64,000 nucleotides of DNA from Cohnella kolymensis (GTDB taxonomy: Bacteria; Bacillota; Bacilli; Paenibacillales; Paenibacillaceae): NCBI RefSeq assembly GCF_000829465.1, contig NZ_JXAL01000016.1, positions 186,001-250,000 of the forward strand, read 5' to 3'. Shown piece by piece: positions 55,994-64,000 of this stretch. The notes under the pieces are model-generated. The model made no database searches, was not told the origin of the DNA, and saw nothing but the letters and a program-made list of their open reading frames with translations. Each line of letters starts with the position of its first letter. The stretch's first letter is position 1. The translations under genes were made by a program, and so were the position numbers.

Positions 55994-57337
55994 ATGGAAG
56001 CAGTTAAAGCCGTACAGCAAGCGATCGACTATATGGAGGAACATCTCTGCGAACGGATGGAACCGAATCGAATTGCCGAAGCCGCATTAATGTCGCTGCC
56101 GAATCTGTACCGTGTTTTCTATGCCCTGACAGGCCATCCTCTCATGGAATATATACGGAAAAGGCGTGTCAATCGGGCGGCTCATTGTCTGCGTTACTCC
56201 GAATCGCCCATTCTGGATATCGCTTTTGAAAGCGGATTTGATTCTTACCGGACTTTTGCGGCCGTATTCAAAAAGGCAACCGGTTTAACGCCAGGGATGT
56301 ATCGCAAGGCCAGTTTGTATTATAGTTTCGAACGAGTAAATCTACTGGAAAGAGTCAGTTATCTGGAAGAAAGGGAGTTATCCCACCGGTTTCCGGATGT
56401 AAAGGTTGTACGGCTCGCAGCGCAGCCGGCAATCGCTTACCGCCATGGTTCCTCCGTAAGGGAGGGTTTGGAAGACGAGGCCTTTCGGCTTTTTTACAAA
56501 ATGCTGGCGAGCGCTGGAATAGAAATGGAGCGAACCAGGTTGTTTGGATTCGATGCCCCGTTGTCAGACAGTCCTTCTGATCTTCACGAATACGTCATCA
56601 TGGCTCCGATTGAGCTGCCTGCAGCGATCCGACATCCGGACCTTTTCGTAACAAAGCTGCCGGGAGGACTCTACGCAGAGGGTAAGGCGCCCGCTGCACC
56701 CGCTTCGGCCATCATTGCAGCCTGGAACCGGATTGTGGCCGAATGGCTCCCGCGCAGTAGCTTCAAGCTCGGCTCCCATCCGTTCGTAGAGGAGTTCTTC
56801 CATCATCGGGGCAGGATTACACGCATGAAGCTGTTTTTGCCGGTATCGAAGAAACATGAACAGGAAACGATCGAAGTTGCCGCTCTTCCCCGCAGCCGGA
56901 TACTTGCTTTTAGAGCGGGCGGGATTCATGCCCAATCGTTGGCAGACGATCAATTGACTGCATGGTTGAATCAGCAAGCAGTGGTCGGTGATATTCGTCG
57001 TTCACTTTATATGTCTTATAGCTACGGCATCACTGAGTGTGACGACTCATGGTACGAACTTGGGATAGCGGCTCCAGATGACATCCATATCACTGGGGAA
57101 GATGCGGGACGAGTCAAATGGTTGGGCGGGGGACTTTACGCGTCCGTAAGCACCGTGGCATATGGCGTGATGACGGGTGTGCTGGATCTGCTTCACGAGT
57201 GGCTCTGTCAAACGGATGATTACTGTCTTGACGAAACACGCTCGTGGTTCGCCGAATATTTGCCGGCGAGCGGCCCGGAAGCGGAAAGATCTACAACCGT
57301 TATCTGTTATCTCCCCGTAATTAGAAGCAATGTGTAG
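55994..57337 (+). CDS. AraC-family regulator with GyrI-like effector domains
   Basis: 447 residues. The N-terminal AraC HTH pair (about 1-108) reads YMEEHLCERMEPNRIAEAA, then DIAFESGFDSYRTFAAVFKKATG. Two GyrI-like small-molecule-binding domains follow (about 130-285 and 300-447), recognisable from the weakly repeated beta-alpha-beta pattern with LPGGLYA and WLGGGLYAS. Proteins of this shape sense hydrophobic compounds and activate nearby genes. Start ATG 55994 has AAAGAGG 6 nt upstream. Confidence 0.85.
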   Translation: MEAVKAVQQAIDYMEEHLCERMEPNRIAEAALMSLPNLYRVFYALTGHPLMEYIRKRRVNRAAHCLRYSESPILDIAFESGFDSYRTFAAVFKKATGLTPGMYRKASLYYSFERVNLLERVSYLEERELSHRFPDVKVVRLAAQPAIAYRHGSSVREGLEDEAFRLFYKMLASAGIEMERTRLFGFDAPLSDSPSDLHEYVIMAPIELPAAIRHPDLFVTKLPGGLYAEGKAPAAPASAIIAAWNRIVAEWLPRSSFKLGSHPFVEEFFHHRGRITRMKLFLPVSKKHEQETIEVAALPRSRILAFRAGGIHAQSLADDQLTAWLNQQAVVGDIRRSLYMSYSYGITECDDSWYELGIAAPDDIHITGEDAGRVKWLGGGLYASVSTVAYGVMTGVLDLLHEWLCQTDDYCLDETRSWFAEYLPASGPEAERSTTVICYLPVIRSNV

Positions 57338-57486
57338 AGTCATCAAGTGCGAAAGGATAGATCGCGATGTCTGAGAACGCAAAGAAGCACCGTGGTAAGT
57401 CTGGATTTACGATAAGGAGAAAAGTCCATGGTTATAAACCGCTGATCATACCTAAAGCGGCCAAGATCTTATTTGGAGGAATCGCT

Positions 57487-57891
57487 ATGAGAAATGTTGA
57501 TCACAAGCTGTCGGAAGTTGTCACAAGCCCCGTCAAGAACAAAGTCGGCAGCATATTTATCCCCGTGCGGAACATCGAACAGTCACGTGAATGGTACTGC
57601 AGGCTGCTTGGGCTGCCGACAGACTGTCCGATCATGAACGGTCATTTATGCCCGCTGCCGATGGATGGAACAGGCCTTATTCTAGACACGATGCCGATGT
57701 GGGGTGGCAATGAGCCCGGAGGCGCCCCGAATCTTAAGACTCCGGCTTTTATGCTGGTAACGGACGACCTGCAGGTATCTTACGAGTTCGCCAAAACTAA
57801 CAACATCAATATCGTCACCGATATTCAATACGATCATTGGTTCATTATCAAAGACCCTGACGAAAATATGTTGATGATATGCCGCCAGTGA
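57487..57891 (+). CDS. VOC family protein
   Basis: 134 residues. A VOC-type module with IFIPVRNIEQSREWYCRLLGL and DPDENMLMICRQ at the C-terminus. TTGGAGG precedes ATG 57487. A longer frame from 57367 also has an AAAGGA site; I prefer the shorter start because the VOC domain begins soon after it. It follows the AraC-GyrI regulator gene and could be its target. Confidence 0.75.
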   Translation: MRNVDHKLSEVVTSPVKNKVGSIFIPVRNIEQSREWYCRLLGLPTDCPIMNGHLCPLPMDGTGLILDTMPMWGGNEPGGAPNLKTPAFMLVTDDLQVSYEFAKTNNINIVTDIQYDHWFIIKDPDENMLMICRQ

Positions 57892-57933
57892 TCTCTTTGT
57901 TCGGATCGAAGGAGATTTGAATGTCAGTATGCA

Positions 57934-57962
57934 AAAAGAGCGCTGTTAGGCGCTCTTTTGTC
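57934..57962. terminator. Rho-independent terminator
   Basis: AAAAGAGCGC pairs with GCGCTCTTTT with a 6-nt loop. Confidence 0.85.
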
Positions 57963-57982
57963 TTATCAATTCCCATCTTCTC

Positions 57983-58594
57983 TCATGTTCTTTTACGTTT
58001 AAGCATGAGCACCGCGGTGATTGCTGTTAGAGCAAACAGAGCAATACCGCCTACGATAATGAACGGAAGATAACTCATTCCAGCCGATGCTTTGATCGGC
58101 TCGGCAGTTGCGGTCTTTGTACTGATCGAGACAGCTGCCTCTTTCGCAGGCGCCTGTTTTTGTTTCTCCATGAACGCTCCGCTATTTATAAATTGTTGCA
58201 ATCGTTCCCTGATGCCATCATGTTCTACTGCACGGGCGATCTTCAGTGTACGATAATCGGGAGAATCCACTTTGTACACTCCGTACGCTGATTTATAATG
58301 GTCGTCATCCTCATCAAGTGAAAATAATCCATAATCACCGGCAGCAGGTTCTACTGAATTCGGGTTGTGAGGAAATGCTATCTTTATCTTTTTTTCTTCC
58401 ATCGTGCCCATCAACGTGTTCTGGACATCGACTGTGTACATGCCATCCTTGTAGGAGGTAACTTTCCCGATAACAAGTGCGTCTTGATCGCCTCGTGCAA
58501 TCCACTGATCGGTGTCTCCTGCGTATGCGGCCGGAGCGAGCAACATAAACGCCATAAAAAGAATCGATAGCTGTGTCAAAATTTTTGCTCTCAT
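57983..58594 (-). CDS. Secreted or surface-anchored protein with C-terminal helix
   Basis: 203 residues. Cleavable signal peptide (LLAPAAYAG, cut at about 25), an extracytoplasmic beta-rich domain, a Lys/Ala/Thr linker and a C-terminal helix (about 175-197) followed by KRKRT. It lacks an LPxTG motif, so it is probably held by the membrane helix. GGGAG precedes ATG 58594. Function unknown. Confidence 0.7.
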   Translation of the reverse strand: MRAKILTQLSILFMAFMLLAPAAYAGDTDQWIARGDQDALVIGKVTSYKDGMYTVDVQNTLMGTMEEKKIKIAFPHNPNSVEPAAGDYGLFSLDEDDDHYKSAYGVYKVDSPDYRTLKIARAVEHDGIRERLQQFINSGAFMEKQKQAPAKEAAVSISTKTATAEPIKASAGMSYLPFIIVGGIALFALTAITAVLMLKRKRT

Positions 58595-58715
58595 GCGTGC
58601 ACACTCCCAAGATCGTTTCGCAATTGTTATGTTTAGACTCTATCCGCGAGGGAAAGTTGTGGTCCTTTTATATAGACGCAGTGCATGCAAGACGGCCTCG
58701 TATGACGGCCAAACG

Positions 58716-58744
58716 TTGACAGGCTTACGCTCCTGCCTTAATAT
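58716..58744 (+). promoter_or_regulatory. Promoter of the 97-residue protein
   Basis: TTGACA (58716-58721), 17-bp spacer, TAATAT (58739-58744). Confidence 0.7.
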
Positions 58745-58773
58745 CGGAGATGAGATAGGAGGAGGGACGCAGC

Positions 58774-59067
58774 ATGATAAACCAGGCAGCGATCGGTTAC
58801 GCGATGATGGCGGCAAAAGCACAAAGACTCTCTGATATCGAGATCAAGGCACTGTGTCAAGCAATGCACGATATTATGCACTTCGTTAATGAAAGAGTCG
58901 CTACGGAGGCATACGGTGAGCTGGAGTTACAGCCATACAATGACGATTACGACGGCAGCCAGATGGCTCTCGACGCGGATGTATACGCATTTTGGCTTAA
59001 CGATATGGACGAGGAATACGAGCGGAAGTACCGGGCGGAATTCGATGCAGTGAAGAGTAGAAAGTGA
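58774..59067 (+). CDS. Small acidic hypothetical protein (97 residues)
   Basis: 97 residues, helical, acidic (many Asp/Glu in YNDDYDGSQMALDADVY), no Cys. TAGGAGGAGGG precedes ATG 58774, and it has its own promoter and terminator (59067-59093). Family not recognised. Confidence 0.65.
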   Translation: MINQAAIGYAMMAAKAQRLSDIEIKALCQAMHDIMHFVNERVATEAYGELELQPYNDDYDGSQMALDADVYAFWLNDMDEEYERKYRAEFDAVKSRK

Positions 59068-59095
59068 CCGGCGGCCTTACGGCCGTCTTTTTGTT
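59067..59095 (+). terminator. Rho-independent terminator
   Basis: GCGGCC and GGCCGT pair around TTAC, followed by CTTTTTG. Confidence 0.75.
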
Positions 59096-59159
59096 TGCAT
59101 AAGCACGCCATTATTTTCCTTTATCAATTTCACTGATGAATCATATAAGGTCATTCTAT

Positions 59160-59188
59160 TTGACCCTTATCGCTTGCTATGGTACGGT
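59160..59188 (+). promoter_or_regulatory. Promoter of cysJI
   Basis: TTGACC (59160-59165), 17-bp spacer, TACGGT (59183-59188). Confidence 0.6.
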
Positions 59189-59217
59189 CAAGAGAGCAAA
59201 TATAAATTTGATAAGAA

Positions 59218-59229
59218 TACTCGGAATTA
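59218..59229 (+). promoter_or_regulatory. Candidate operator in the cysJI leader
   Basis: TACTCGGAATTA; the inverted counterpart is at 8767-8778 in the cysTWA leader. See that entry. Confidence 0.4.
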
Positions 59230-59259
59230 GATGATCACATGCTGCGCGAGGTGGTATTA

Positions 59260-61080
59260 TTGGAACTTCATGTTACGAACAGTCCTTTTAATCAAGATCA
59301 AGTTGATCTGCTCAATCGCCTGCTGCCAATGCTGACGGAAGCACAGCGGATGTGGCTGAGCGGTTATCTTGCAGCTTTGCCCGGAACTGCTATGCCGGCG
59401 GCGTCCGGCGCTGCACCTGCTTCGGCTTCGGCGGGGAATGTGATCGCAGCCTCCAACGAGGTGACCGTGCTTTTCGGATCACAGACAGGCAACTGTCATG
59501 GCTTGGCGAAAAAAGTGGCTAAAAAGCTCGAACAGCAAGGGGTTCACGTTACGCTGTCGTCGATGGCGGACTTCAAGCCGAACGGCTTAAAGAAGGTTCA
59601 AAACCTGCTTTTACTGGTGAGCACTCATGGTGAAGGGGAGCCGCCGGACAACGCTATTGCTTTCTATGAATTCCTTCACAGCAAGAGAGCGCCGCAATTG
59701 GACGATCTGCGGTATTCCGTGCTGGCGCTCGGGGATACGTCCTATGAGTTTTTCTGCCAAACAGGCAAGGACTTTGACCAGCGTCTGGAACAGCTGGGCG
59801 GTAAGCGTCTTGCCCCGCGTGCGGATTGTGATGTCGATTTTGAGGAAGCGGCTTCGGAGTGGATGAATAAAGTTGCTGAGACGCTAACTGAGGCGTCCGC
59901 CTCCCCGGCAAATACAAGTATTGTGAGCGCTACAACCGAGAGTGCAGCCGAATCGGAGTACTCAAGGTCAAATCCGTTCCAGGCCGAGGTTCTGGAGAAT
60001 TTGAATTTGAACGGCCGAGGGTCTGCCCGGGAAACTCGCCATCTCGAAATTTCCCTGGAGGGATCGAATCTTCAATACGAACCTGGTGACAGCTTGGGCA
60101 TCTACCCGGAAAACCATCCGCGCCTTGTGGATGAGCTGATCGAAGCTATGGGCTGGACAGCTGAGCAGCTAGTTACCGTTAAGAATGGCGATCAGCGCAC
60201 GTTGAGAGAGGCGCTGCTGCGAAATTATGAGATTACCGTGTTGACCAAGCCGTTATTGGAGCAAGCATCAAAGCTTACGACGGATAGTCGCCTGAAAGAG
60301 CTCTTGAATCCGGGACGCGAAAAGGAACTAAGGGCGTATATTGGCGGTCGGGATCTATTGGATCTGGTGCAGGATTATTCTCTTAAGGGAGTGCCTGCAG
60401 ATGAATTCGTATCGTTCCTGCGCAAGATTCCTGGTCGCCTATACTCGATCGCAAGCAGCTCGAAAGCTTTTCCGGATGAGGTTCACGTTACTGTGCGTAC
60501 GGTGCGCTACGAGACCCATGGACGTAATCGATACGGCGTATGCTCCTCTCAGCTTGCGGAGCGTGTGCAGCCTGGCGACACTCTGCCGGTATATATTCAG
60601 CACAACCCGAATTTCAAGCTTCCGGACAATCCGGATACTCCAATCATTATGATTGGGCCGGGCACGGGCGTTGCTCCTTTCAGGGCGTTCCTGGGAGAAC
60701 GGGAAGAGACCGGAGCGCAGGGAAAAACGTGGCTTTTCTACGGCGATCAGCATTTCTCCACAGACTTCCTGTATCAGGTTGAATGGCAGCGTTGGCTCAA
60801 GGACGGCGTGCTGACACGCATGGATGTGGCATTCTCCCGCGATACCGACCATAAGGTGTACGTACAGCACCGGATGCTGGAGAAGAGCCGCGACCTGTAC
60901 CAATGGCTGCAGGAGGGGGCGTGTGTGTATGTTTGCGGTGACGAAAACAAGATGGCGCATGACGTCCACGCAGCGCTGGCCGATATCCTCGAGAAAGAGG
61001 GCGGCTTGAGCGCGGATGAGGCTGCGGAATATTTGAGCCGTATGCAGCAGCAGAAACGTTATCAGCGGGATGTTTACTAA
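59260..61080 (+). CDS. cysJ: Sulfite reductase [NADPH] flavoprotein component
   Basis: 606 residues. The N-terminal flavodoxin domain has [16 protein letters not shown] (FMN loop) and [12 protein letters not shown]. The FAD domain has RLYSIASS and the NADPH domain [14 protein letters not shown] and [11 protein letters not shown]. It feeds electrons from NADPH to CysI. Start TTG 59260 follows GAGGTGG and gives the [18 protein letters not shown] opening that resembles B. subtilis CysJ. The upstream ATG 59239 lacks a site. Confidence 0.95.
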   Translation: MELHVTNSPFNQDQVDLLNRLLPMLTEAQRMWLSGYLAALPGTAMPAASGAAPASASAGNVIAASNEVTVLFGSQTGNCHGLAKKVAKKLEQQGVHVTLSSMADFKPNGLKKVQNLLLLVSTHGEGEPPDNAIAFYEFLHSKRAPQLDDLRYSVLALGDTSYEFFCQTGKDFDQRLEQLGGKRLAPRADCDVDFEEAASEWMNKVAETLTEASASPANTSIVSATTESAAESEYSRSNPFQAEVLENLNLNGRGSARETRHLEISLEGSNLQYEPGDSLGIYPENHPRLVDELIEAMGWTAEQLVTVKNGDQRTLREALLRNYEITVLTKPLLEQASKLTTDSRLKELLNPGREKELRAYIGGRDLLDLVQDYSLKGVPADEFVSFLRKIPGRLYSIASSSKAFPDEVHVTVRTVRYETHGRNRYGVCSSQLAERVQPGDTLPVYIQHNPNFKLPDNPDTPIIMIGPGTGVAPFRAFLGEREETGAQGKTWLFYGDQHFSTDFLYQVEWQRWLKDGVLTRMDVAFSRDTDHKVYVQHRMLEKSRDLYQWLQEGACVYVCGDENKMAHDVHAALADILEKEGGLSADEAAEYLSRMQQQKRYQRDVY

Positions 61081-61115
61081 GTAAAGTCCTTAAGGTTGCG
61101 AGAGGGGTAATGCAA

Positions 61116-62840
61116 ATGTCCGACAATCATTTACTTTCATCGAATAGTGCGCCGCACAGTGACGTTGAGGATATTAAGAGAAGAAGCAATTATTTGCGGG
61201 GAAGTCTTGCAGAGACATTGGAAGATGTCATTACCGGGTCCATACCCGAGGATGATAACCGGTTAATGAAGCATCATGGCAGCTATATGCAGGATGACAG
61301 GGATCTGAGGAACGAGAGGCAAAAACAGAAGCTGGAACCGGCGTATCAGTTTATGCTGCGCGTGCGTGCGGCGGGCGGGGTAGTGACGCCTGAACAGTGG
61401 TTGATGATGGACCGGATCGCGCAGAAAAATGCCAACGGAACGATTCGTCTGACGACTCGCCAGTCCTTTCAGCTGCATGGTGTGATCAAGTGGAACATGA
61501 AGAAGACGATCCGGGAAGTGAACGACGCTCTTCTAACCACGCTGGCAGCTTGCGGCGACGTGAACCGCAACGTCATGGCCAACCCGAATCCGTACCAGTC
61601 GGAAGTTCACTCGGAAGTATATGAGTGGGCCGGCAGGCTCAGCGAGCATCTGAATCCTCGGACCAAAGCCTATCATGAAATCTGGCTTGACGGTGAGAAG
61701 GTGGTCGACAGCCAGGATACCGAAGGCGAGCAAGAGCCGATCTATGGGCCTGTCTATTTGCCGCGAAAATTTAAAATCGCTATAGCCGTTCCTCCTTCTA
61801 ACGATGTGGACGTATTCTCGCAAGATCTGGGCTTGATCGCGATCGTCGAAGACGGGCGCCTGCAAGGCTTCAACGTTACTGTAGGCGGCGGTATGGGAAT
61901 GACGCACGGCGATCCGAGCACTTATCCTCAGCTTGGCCAAGTGATCGGGTTCTGCACACCGGATCAGATCATCGATGTCGCGGAAAAGACAGTCACCATC
62001 CAACGCGATTACGGCGATCGCTCGGTGCGTAAGCACGCGCGGTTCAAGTACACGATCGACGATCGCGGGATCGAGTGGTTCATTGCTGAACTAAGCCATC
62101 GATTAGGCTGGCAGCTAGAGGAAGCACGCCCGTTCCATTTTGATCATAACGGGGATCGCTATGGCTGGGTGAAGGGCATCAACGGGAAATGGCACTTGAC
62201 CCTCTTCATCCAGAACGGGCGGGTGAAAGACGAAGACAACCTTCTCCTCATGACGGGCCTGCGGGAGATCGCCAAGATCCATACCGGCGATTTCCGGCTG
62301 ACACCGAACCAGAACCTGATCATAGGAAGCGTAAGCAGCGAGAAAAAGAAAAGGATCGAAGAATTGGTCAAGGAATACGGGCTCACCGATGGGGCTCACC
62401 ACTCGGCATTGCGGAGAAATTCCATGGCGTGCGTGGCTTTCCCCACCTGCGGATTGGCGATGGCCGAATCGGAGCGCTACCTTCCTTCGCTGCTGGATAA
62501 GATCGAGCCTATGCTTGCTGAAGCGGGGCTGCGGGACGAGGAAATCGTGATCCGTATGACCGGCTGTCCGAATGGTTGTGCCCGGCCGATGCTGGCGGAA
62601 ATCGCGTTCATCGGTAAAGCGCCCGGCAAATATAACATGTATTTGGGCGGAGGTTTTGCCGGAAACCGGCTGAACAAGCTGTACAAGGAAAATATCGGCG
62701 AAGCCGAGATTCTGGAGTCGCTGCAACCGATTATCGATCACTATGCGAAGGAACGGCAGGAAGCCGAGCACTTCGGTGATTTTGTCATCCGCGCGGGCTA
62801 CGTAAGAGAAGTTCGTTCGGGTCAGGACTTTCATTCATAA
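61116..62840 (+). CDS. cysI: Sulfite reductase hemoprotein component
   Basis: 574 residues. It reduces sulfite to sulfide with siroheme and a 4Fe-4S cluster. The cluster cysteines are in [16 protein letters not shown] and [11 protein letters not shown], and the siroheme segment [10 protein letters not shown] is intact. ATG 61116 is placed 8 nt after GAGAGGGG; ATG 61110 is too close. It lies 35 bp after cysJ in one operon and ends at a clear terminator. Confidence 0.95.
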   Translation: MSDNHLLSSNSAPHSDVEDIKRRSNYLRGSLAETLEDVITGSIPEDDNRLMKHHGSYMQDDRDLRNERQKQKLEPAYQFMLRVRAAGGVVTPEQWLMMDRIAQKNANGTIRLTTRQSFQLHGVIKWNMKKTIREVNDALLTTLAACGDVNRNVMANPNPYQSEVHSEVYEWAGRLSEHLNPRTKAYHEIWLDGEKVVDSQDTEGEQEPIYGPVYLPRKFKIAIAVPPSNDVDVFSQDLGLIAIVEDGRLQGFNVTVGGGMGMTHGDPSTYPQLGQVIGFCTPDQIIDVAEKTVTIQRDYGDRSVRKHARFKYTIDDRGIEWFIAELSHRLGWQLEEARPFHFDHNGDRYGWVKGINGKWHLTLFIQNGRVKDEDNLLLMTGLREIAKIHTGDFRLTPNQNLIIGSVSSEKKKRIEELVKEYGLTDGAHHSALRRNSMACVAFPTCGLAMAESERYLPSLLDKIEPMLAEAGLRDEEIVIRMTGCPNGCARPMLAEIAFIGKAPGKYNMYLGGGFAGNRLNKLYKENIGEAEILESLQPIIDHYAKERQEAEHFGDFVIRAGYVREVRSGQDFHS

Positions 62841-62865
62841 TGCTGGCAGCAATCACACTCTTGTA

Positions 62866-62896
62866 AAGCCGGATCCCAATGGGATTCGGCTTTTTC
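62866..62896 (+). terminator. Terminator of cysJI
   Basis: AAGCCGGATCCC pairs with GGGATTCGGCTT with a 3-nt loop, then TTTCTC. Confidence 0.85.
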
Positions 62897-63034
62897 TCGT
62901 TTTCACGAGCGGATGCAGAGTCGTGTATAGCGGGCTGATGCAGCGTTGTGGAAGAAAAAGGCTGATGCGAGCTAGTGAGCTTGCGGTGTGAAAACGGGTA
63001 AGAAAGAGGATGTCTGTATCAGGAGGAATGAAAG

Positions 63035-63559
63035 GTGACCGAAACACAGCGTGCACACTCTGTCTCTGATCCGGAACCGCAATCGGAAGAGCTCCTTATG
63101 CAGGAATTGGAAAAATACCCTAAACATAAAATGAACAAGGATGACGTGTATCGGGTTGCCCGAATGGTAAATGAATACCAGGGAAAAATCAAAGCGCATT
63201 TGCACGAGCAGCAGGAAAAGAAGGCCGGCCGTATGGACCGTTTTGCTGACAGGGTAGCCAATTTTGGCGGCAGCTGGCGGTTTGTCGCCGCACTGACTGT
63301 CATCCTGACCGTATGGCTGATCTGGGACCACGGCCGGCTCTCACTGTTTATGCTCAGCTTCAGCCTCTCTATATTTACTGTCTTTCAAGCGGCGCTCATC
63401 CAGATGAGCCAAAACCGGCAGGCCATGAAGGATAAGCAGGAGCAAATGCTCGATATTGCTATCAATTATACGGCAGAACAGGAAAATTTAGAGATCCAAA
63501 AGCGGCTGACACATATTGATAAGCGGCTGCACGGGTTGGAGAAGAACGGGGATGGCTAA
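63035..63559 (+). CDS. DUF1003 family membrane protein
   Basis: 174 residues. DUF1003 signature: RFADRVANFGGSWRFV then a helix pair (about 85-103 and 108-127) and QAALIQMSQNRQAMKDK. The C-terminus is a coiled coil. The first cytosolic part is longer than in most members. Start GTG 63035 has AGGAGGAA upstream. Function unknown. Confidence 0.85.
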   Translation: MTETQRAHSVSDPEPQSEELLMQELEKYPKHKMNKDDVYRVARMVNEYQGKIKAHLHEQQEKKAGRMDRFADRVANFGGSWRFVAALTVILTVWLIWDHGRLSLFMLSFSLSIFTVFQAALIQMSQNRQAMKDKQEQMLDIAINYTAEQENLEIQKRLTHIDKRLHGLEKNGDG

Positions 63560-63597
63560 AACCGATAACTTAGAATTCAGTTATAGATATCCTTGTT

Positions 63598-63630
63598 GCA
63601 GCCCCTTCAAGGGCTGCTTTTTGTTTTCCC
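63598..63630 (+). terminator. Terminator after the DUF1003 gene
   Basis: GCAGCCC pairs with GGGCTGC around CTTCAA, then TTTTTGTTTT. Confidence 0.85.
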
Positions 63631-63645
63631 GGGACTAAATCACTA

Positions 63646-63661
63646 ATTGTTATATAACAAT
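63646..63661 (+). promoter_or_regulatory. Operator-like palindrome 1
   Basis: ATTGTTATATAACAAT is a perfect 16-bp palindrome, upstream of the -35 box. Confidence 0.6.
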
Positions 63662-63683
63662 AAAATAATTTAAAAAACAGTAT

Positions 63684-63712
63684 TGCAACAGTTTTAGATA
63701 TTGTTATATAAT
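63684..63712 (+). promoter_or_regulatory. Promoter of the multi-CxxC gene, overlapping palindrome 2
   Basis: TTGCAA (63684-63689), 17-bp spacer, TATAAT (63707-63712). The half-conserved palindrome TGTTATATAATG (63702-63713) covers the -10. Confidence 0.75.
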
Positions 63713-63731
63713 GACATCACATTAATAAATC

Positions 63732-63743
63732 TGTTATACAACA
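63732..63743 (+). promoter_or_regulatory. Operator-like palindrome 3
   Basis: TGTTATACAACA, one mismatch from the palindrome 1 core, in the untranslated leader about 20 bp after the -10. Confidence 0.5.
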
Positions 63744-63765
63744 GATAACCTCGGGGGTGAAACGG

Positions 63766-63939
63766 ATGGACTGTCCGATGTGTCACGGTAATGGAGAACT
63801 GGATTGCCATGATTGCGAATCCGTAGAGCAGATGGAGAGAAGCGCCCCTGCAGAATTCCGGTGTGAGCGGTGCAATGACACGCACATCGTATCTTGTTAC
63901 CGCTGTGCGGGAAGCGGATTCCTCGAACAGTATGCGTAG
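63766..63939 (+). CDS. Small multi-CxxC (DnaJ-zinc-finger-like) protein
   Basis: 57 residues with four CxxC motifs: CPMCHGNG, CHDC, CERC and CYRCAGSG. The first and last match the CxxCxGxG repeats of the DnaJ central zinc domain, enough for two zinc ions. There is no J-domain. ATG 63766 follows GGGGGTG with good spacing. It has its own well-formed, palindrome-flanked promoter. The role may be in metal handling or as a small chaperone-like zinc protein (inference). Confidence 0.75.
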   Translation: MDCPMCHGNGELDCHDCESVEQMERSAPAEFRCERCNDTHIVSCYRCAGSGFLEQYA

Positions 63940-63983
63940 GCAAGGTCATTAGAAGAAGAGTCGTCAGATCTCAGGGAGAGGAA

Positions 63984-64000
63984 GATGCCGAGTGTTGAAG
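63984..64000 (+). CDS. Start of a further gene cut by the window edge
   Basis: ATG 63984 is preceded by GGGAGAGG. Only MPSVE is visible. It may be cotranscribed with the multi-CxxC gene. Confidence 0.4.

Overview
The window is a chromosomal segment of a Gram-positive, endospore-forming bacterium of the Paenibacillaceae type (Paenibacillus or a close relative). This is inferred from strong purine-rich Shine-Dalgarno sites, B. subtilis-like gene sets (ytqA-mnmM, sigI-rsgI, infC-rpmI-rplT with a leader and an ATT start, a T-box in front of ilvB), two sporulation-kinase-like histidine kinases, and moderate G+C. I did not identify the species. Most of the window is core metabolism, not a mobile island.

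Layout. 1-4.2 kb: a lipoprotein/membrane-protein cluster, a DUF3817 protein, a PAS histidine kinase and a 3-hydroxyisobutyrate-dehydrogenase-like enzyme. 4.3-8.6 kb: pgi, a membrane protein bracketed by twin terminators, a TerC protein, a YigZ protein and a YjbQ protein. 8.7-12.8 kb: sulfate ABC transporter cysTWA plus a binding lipoprotein. 13-25 kb: an XRE regulator, a HAD phosphatase (frameshifted), a Gfo/Idh/MocA oxidoreductase, a lipoprotein, a radical SAM/B12 protein, an aldo-keto reductase, moaB, manA, a VOC protein, mnmM, ytqA and trmB. 24.98-25.3 kb: two adjacent tandem arrays that share an exact 52-bp period. 25.4-29.5 kb: a PAP2 phosphatase (frameshifted), a glycosyltransferase, and infC-rpmI-rplT (rplT frameshifted) behind an L20-type leader. 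30-38.2 kb: a T-box-controlled ilvB-ilvN-ilvC-leuA-aminotransferase-leuB cluster (ilvB and ilvC frameshifted). 38.2-46.7 kb: peroxiredoxin, sigI-rsgI, a second kinase, pepA (frameshifted), an MFS transporter and a YuiH-type molybdoenzyme. 46.7-50.6 kb: an accessory patch with recombinase and XRE fragments, a phage-type small gene, an orphan HicB, and several stand-alone enzymes. 51-58.6 kb: mqo and a bicupin oxalate decarboxylase (both frameshifted), a cysteine hydrolase, a DUF1292 protein, an AraC-GyrI regulator and others. 59.2-64 kb: cysJI sulfite reductase, a DUF1003 protein, and a small multi-CxxC protein behind a promoter studded with palindromes.

How the genes work together. cysTWA/sbp imports sulfate and cysJI reduces sulfite to sulfide, so the two loci 50 kb apart serve one pathway and share a 12-bp motif in their leaders. 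The ilv-leu cluster covers the shared and leucine-specific steps but lacks ilvD and leuCD here.

The most important observation for any user is data quality or genome decay. At least eight genes each carry a single-base indel, among them rplT, which is normally indispensable. Undoing one base restores the exact family length in the two best-known cases (L20 at 119 residues, IlvC at 330). Additions lie in A runs and losses in short G/C runs on the coding strand, which looks more like assembly error than real pseudogenes. The best candidates for undescribed biology are the 52-bp double array at 25 kb and the palindrome-controlled multi-CxxC gene at the right edge. I saw no complete defence, CRISPR, secretion or biosynthetic system.
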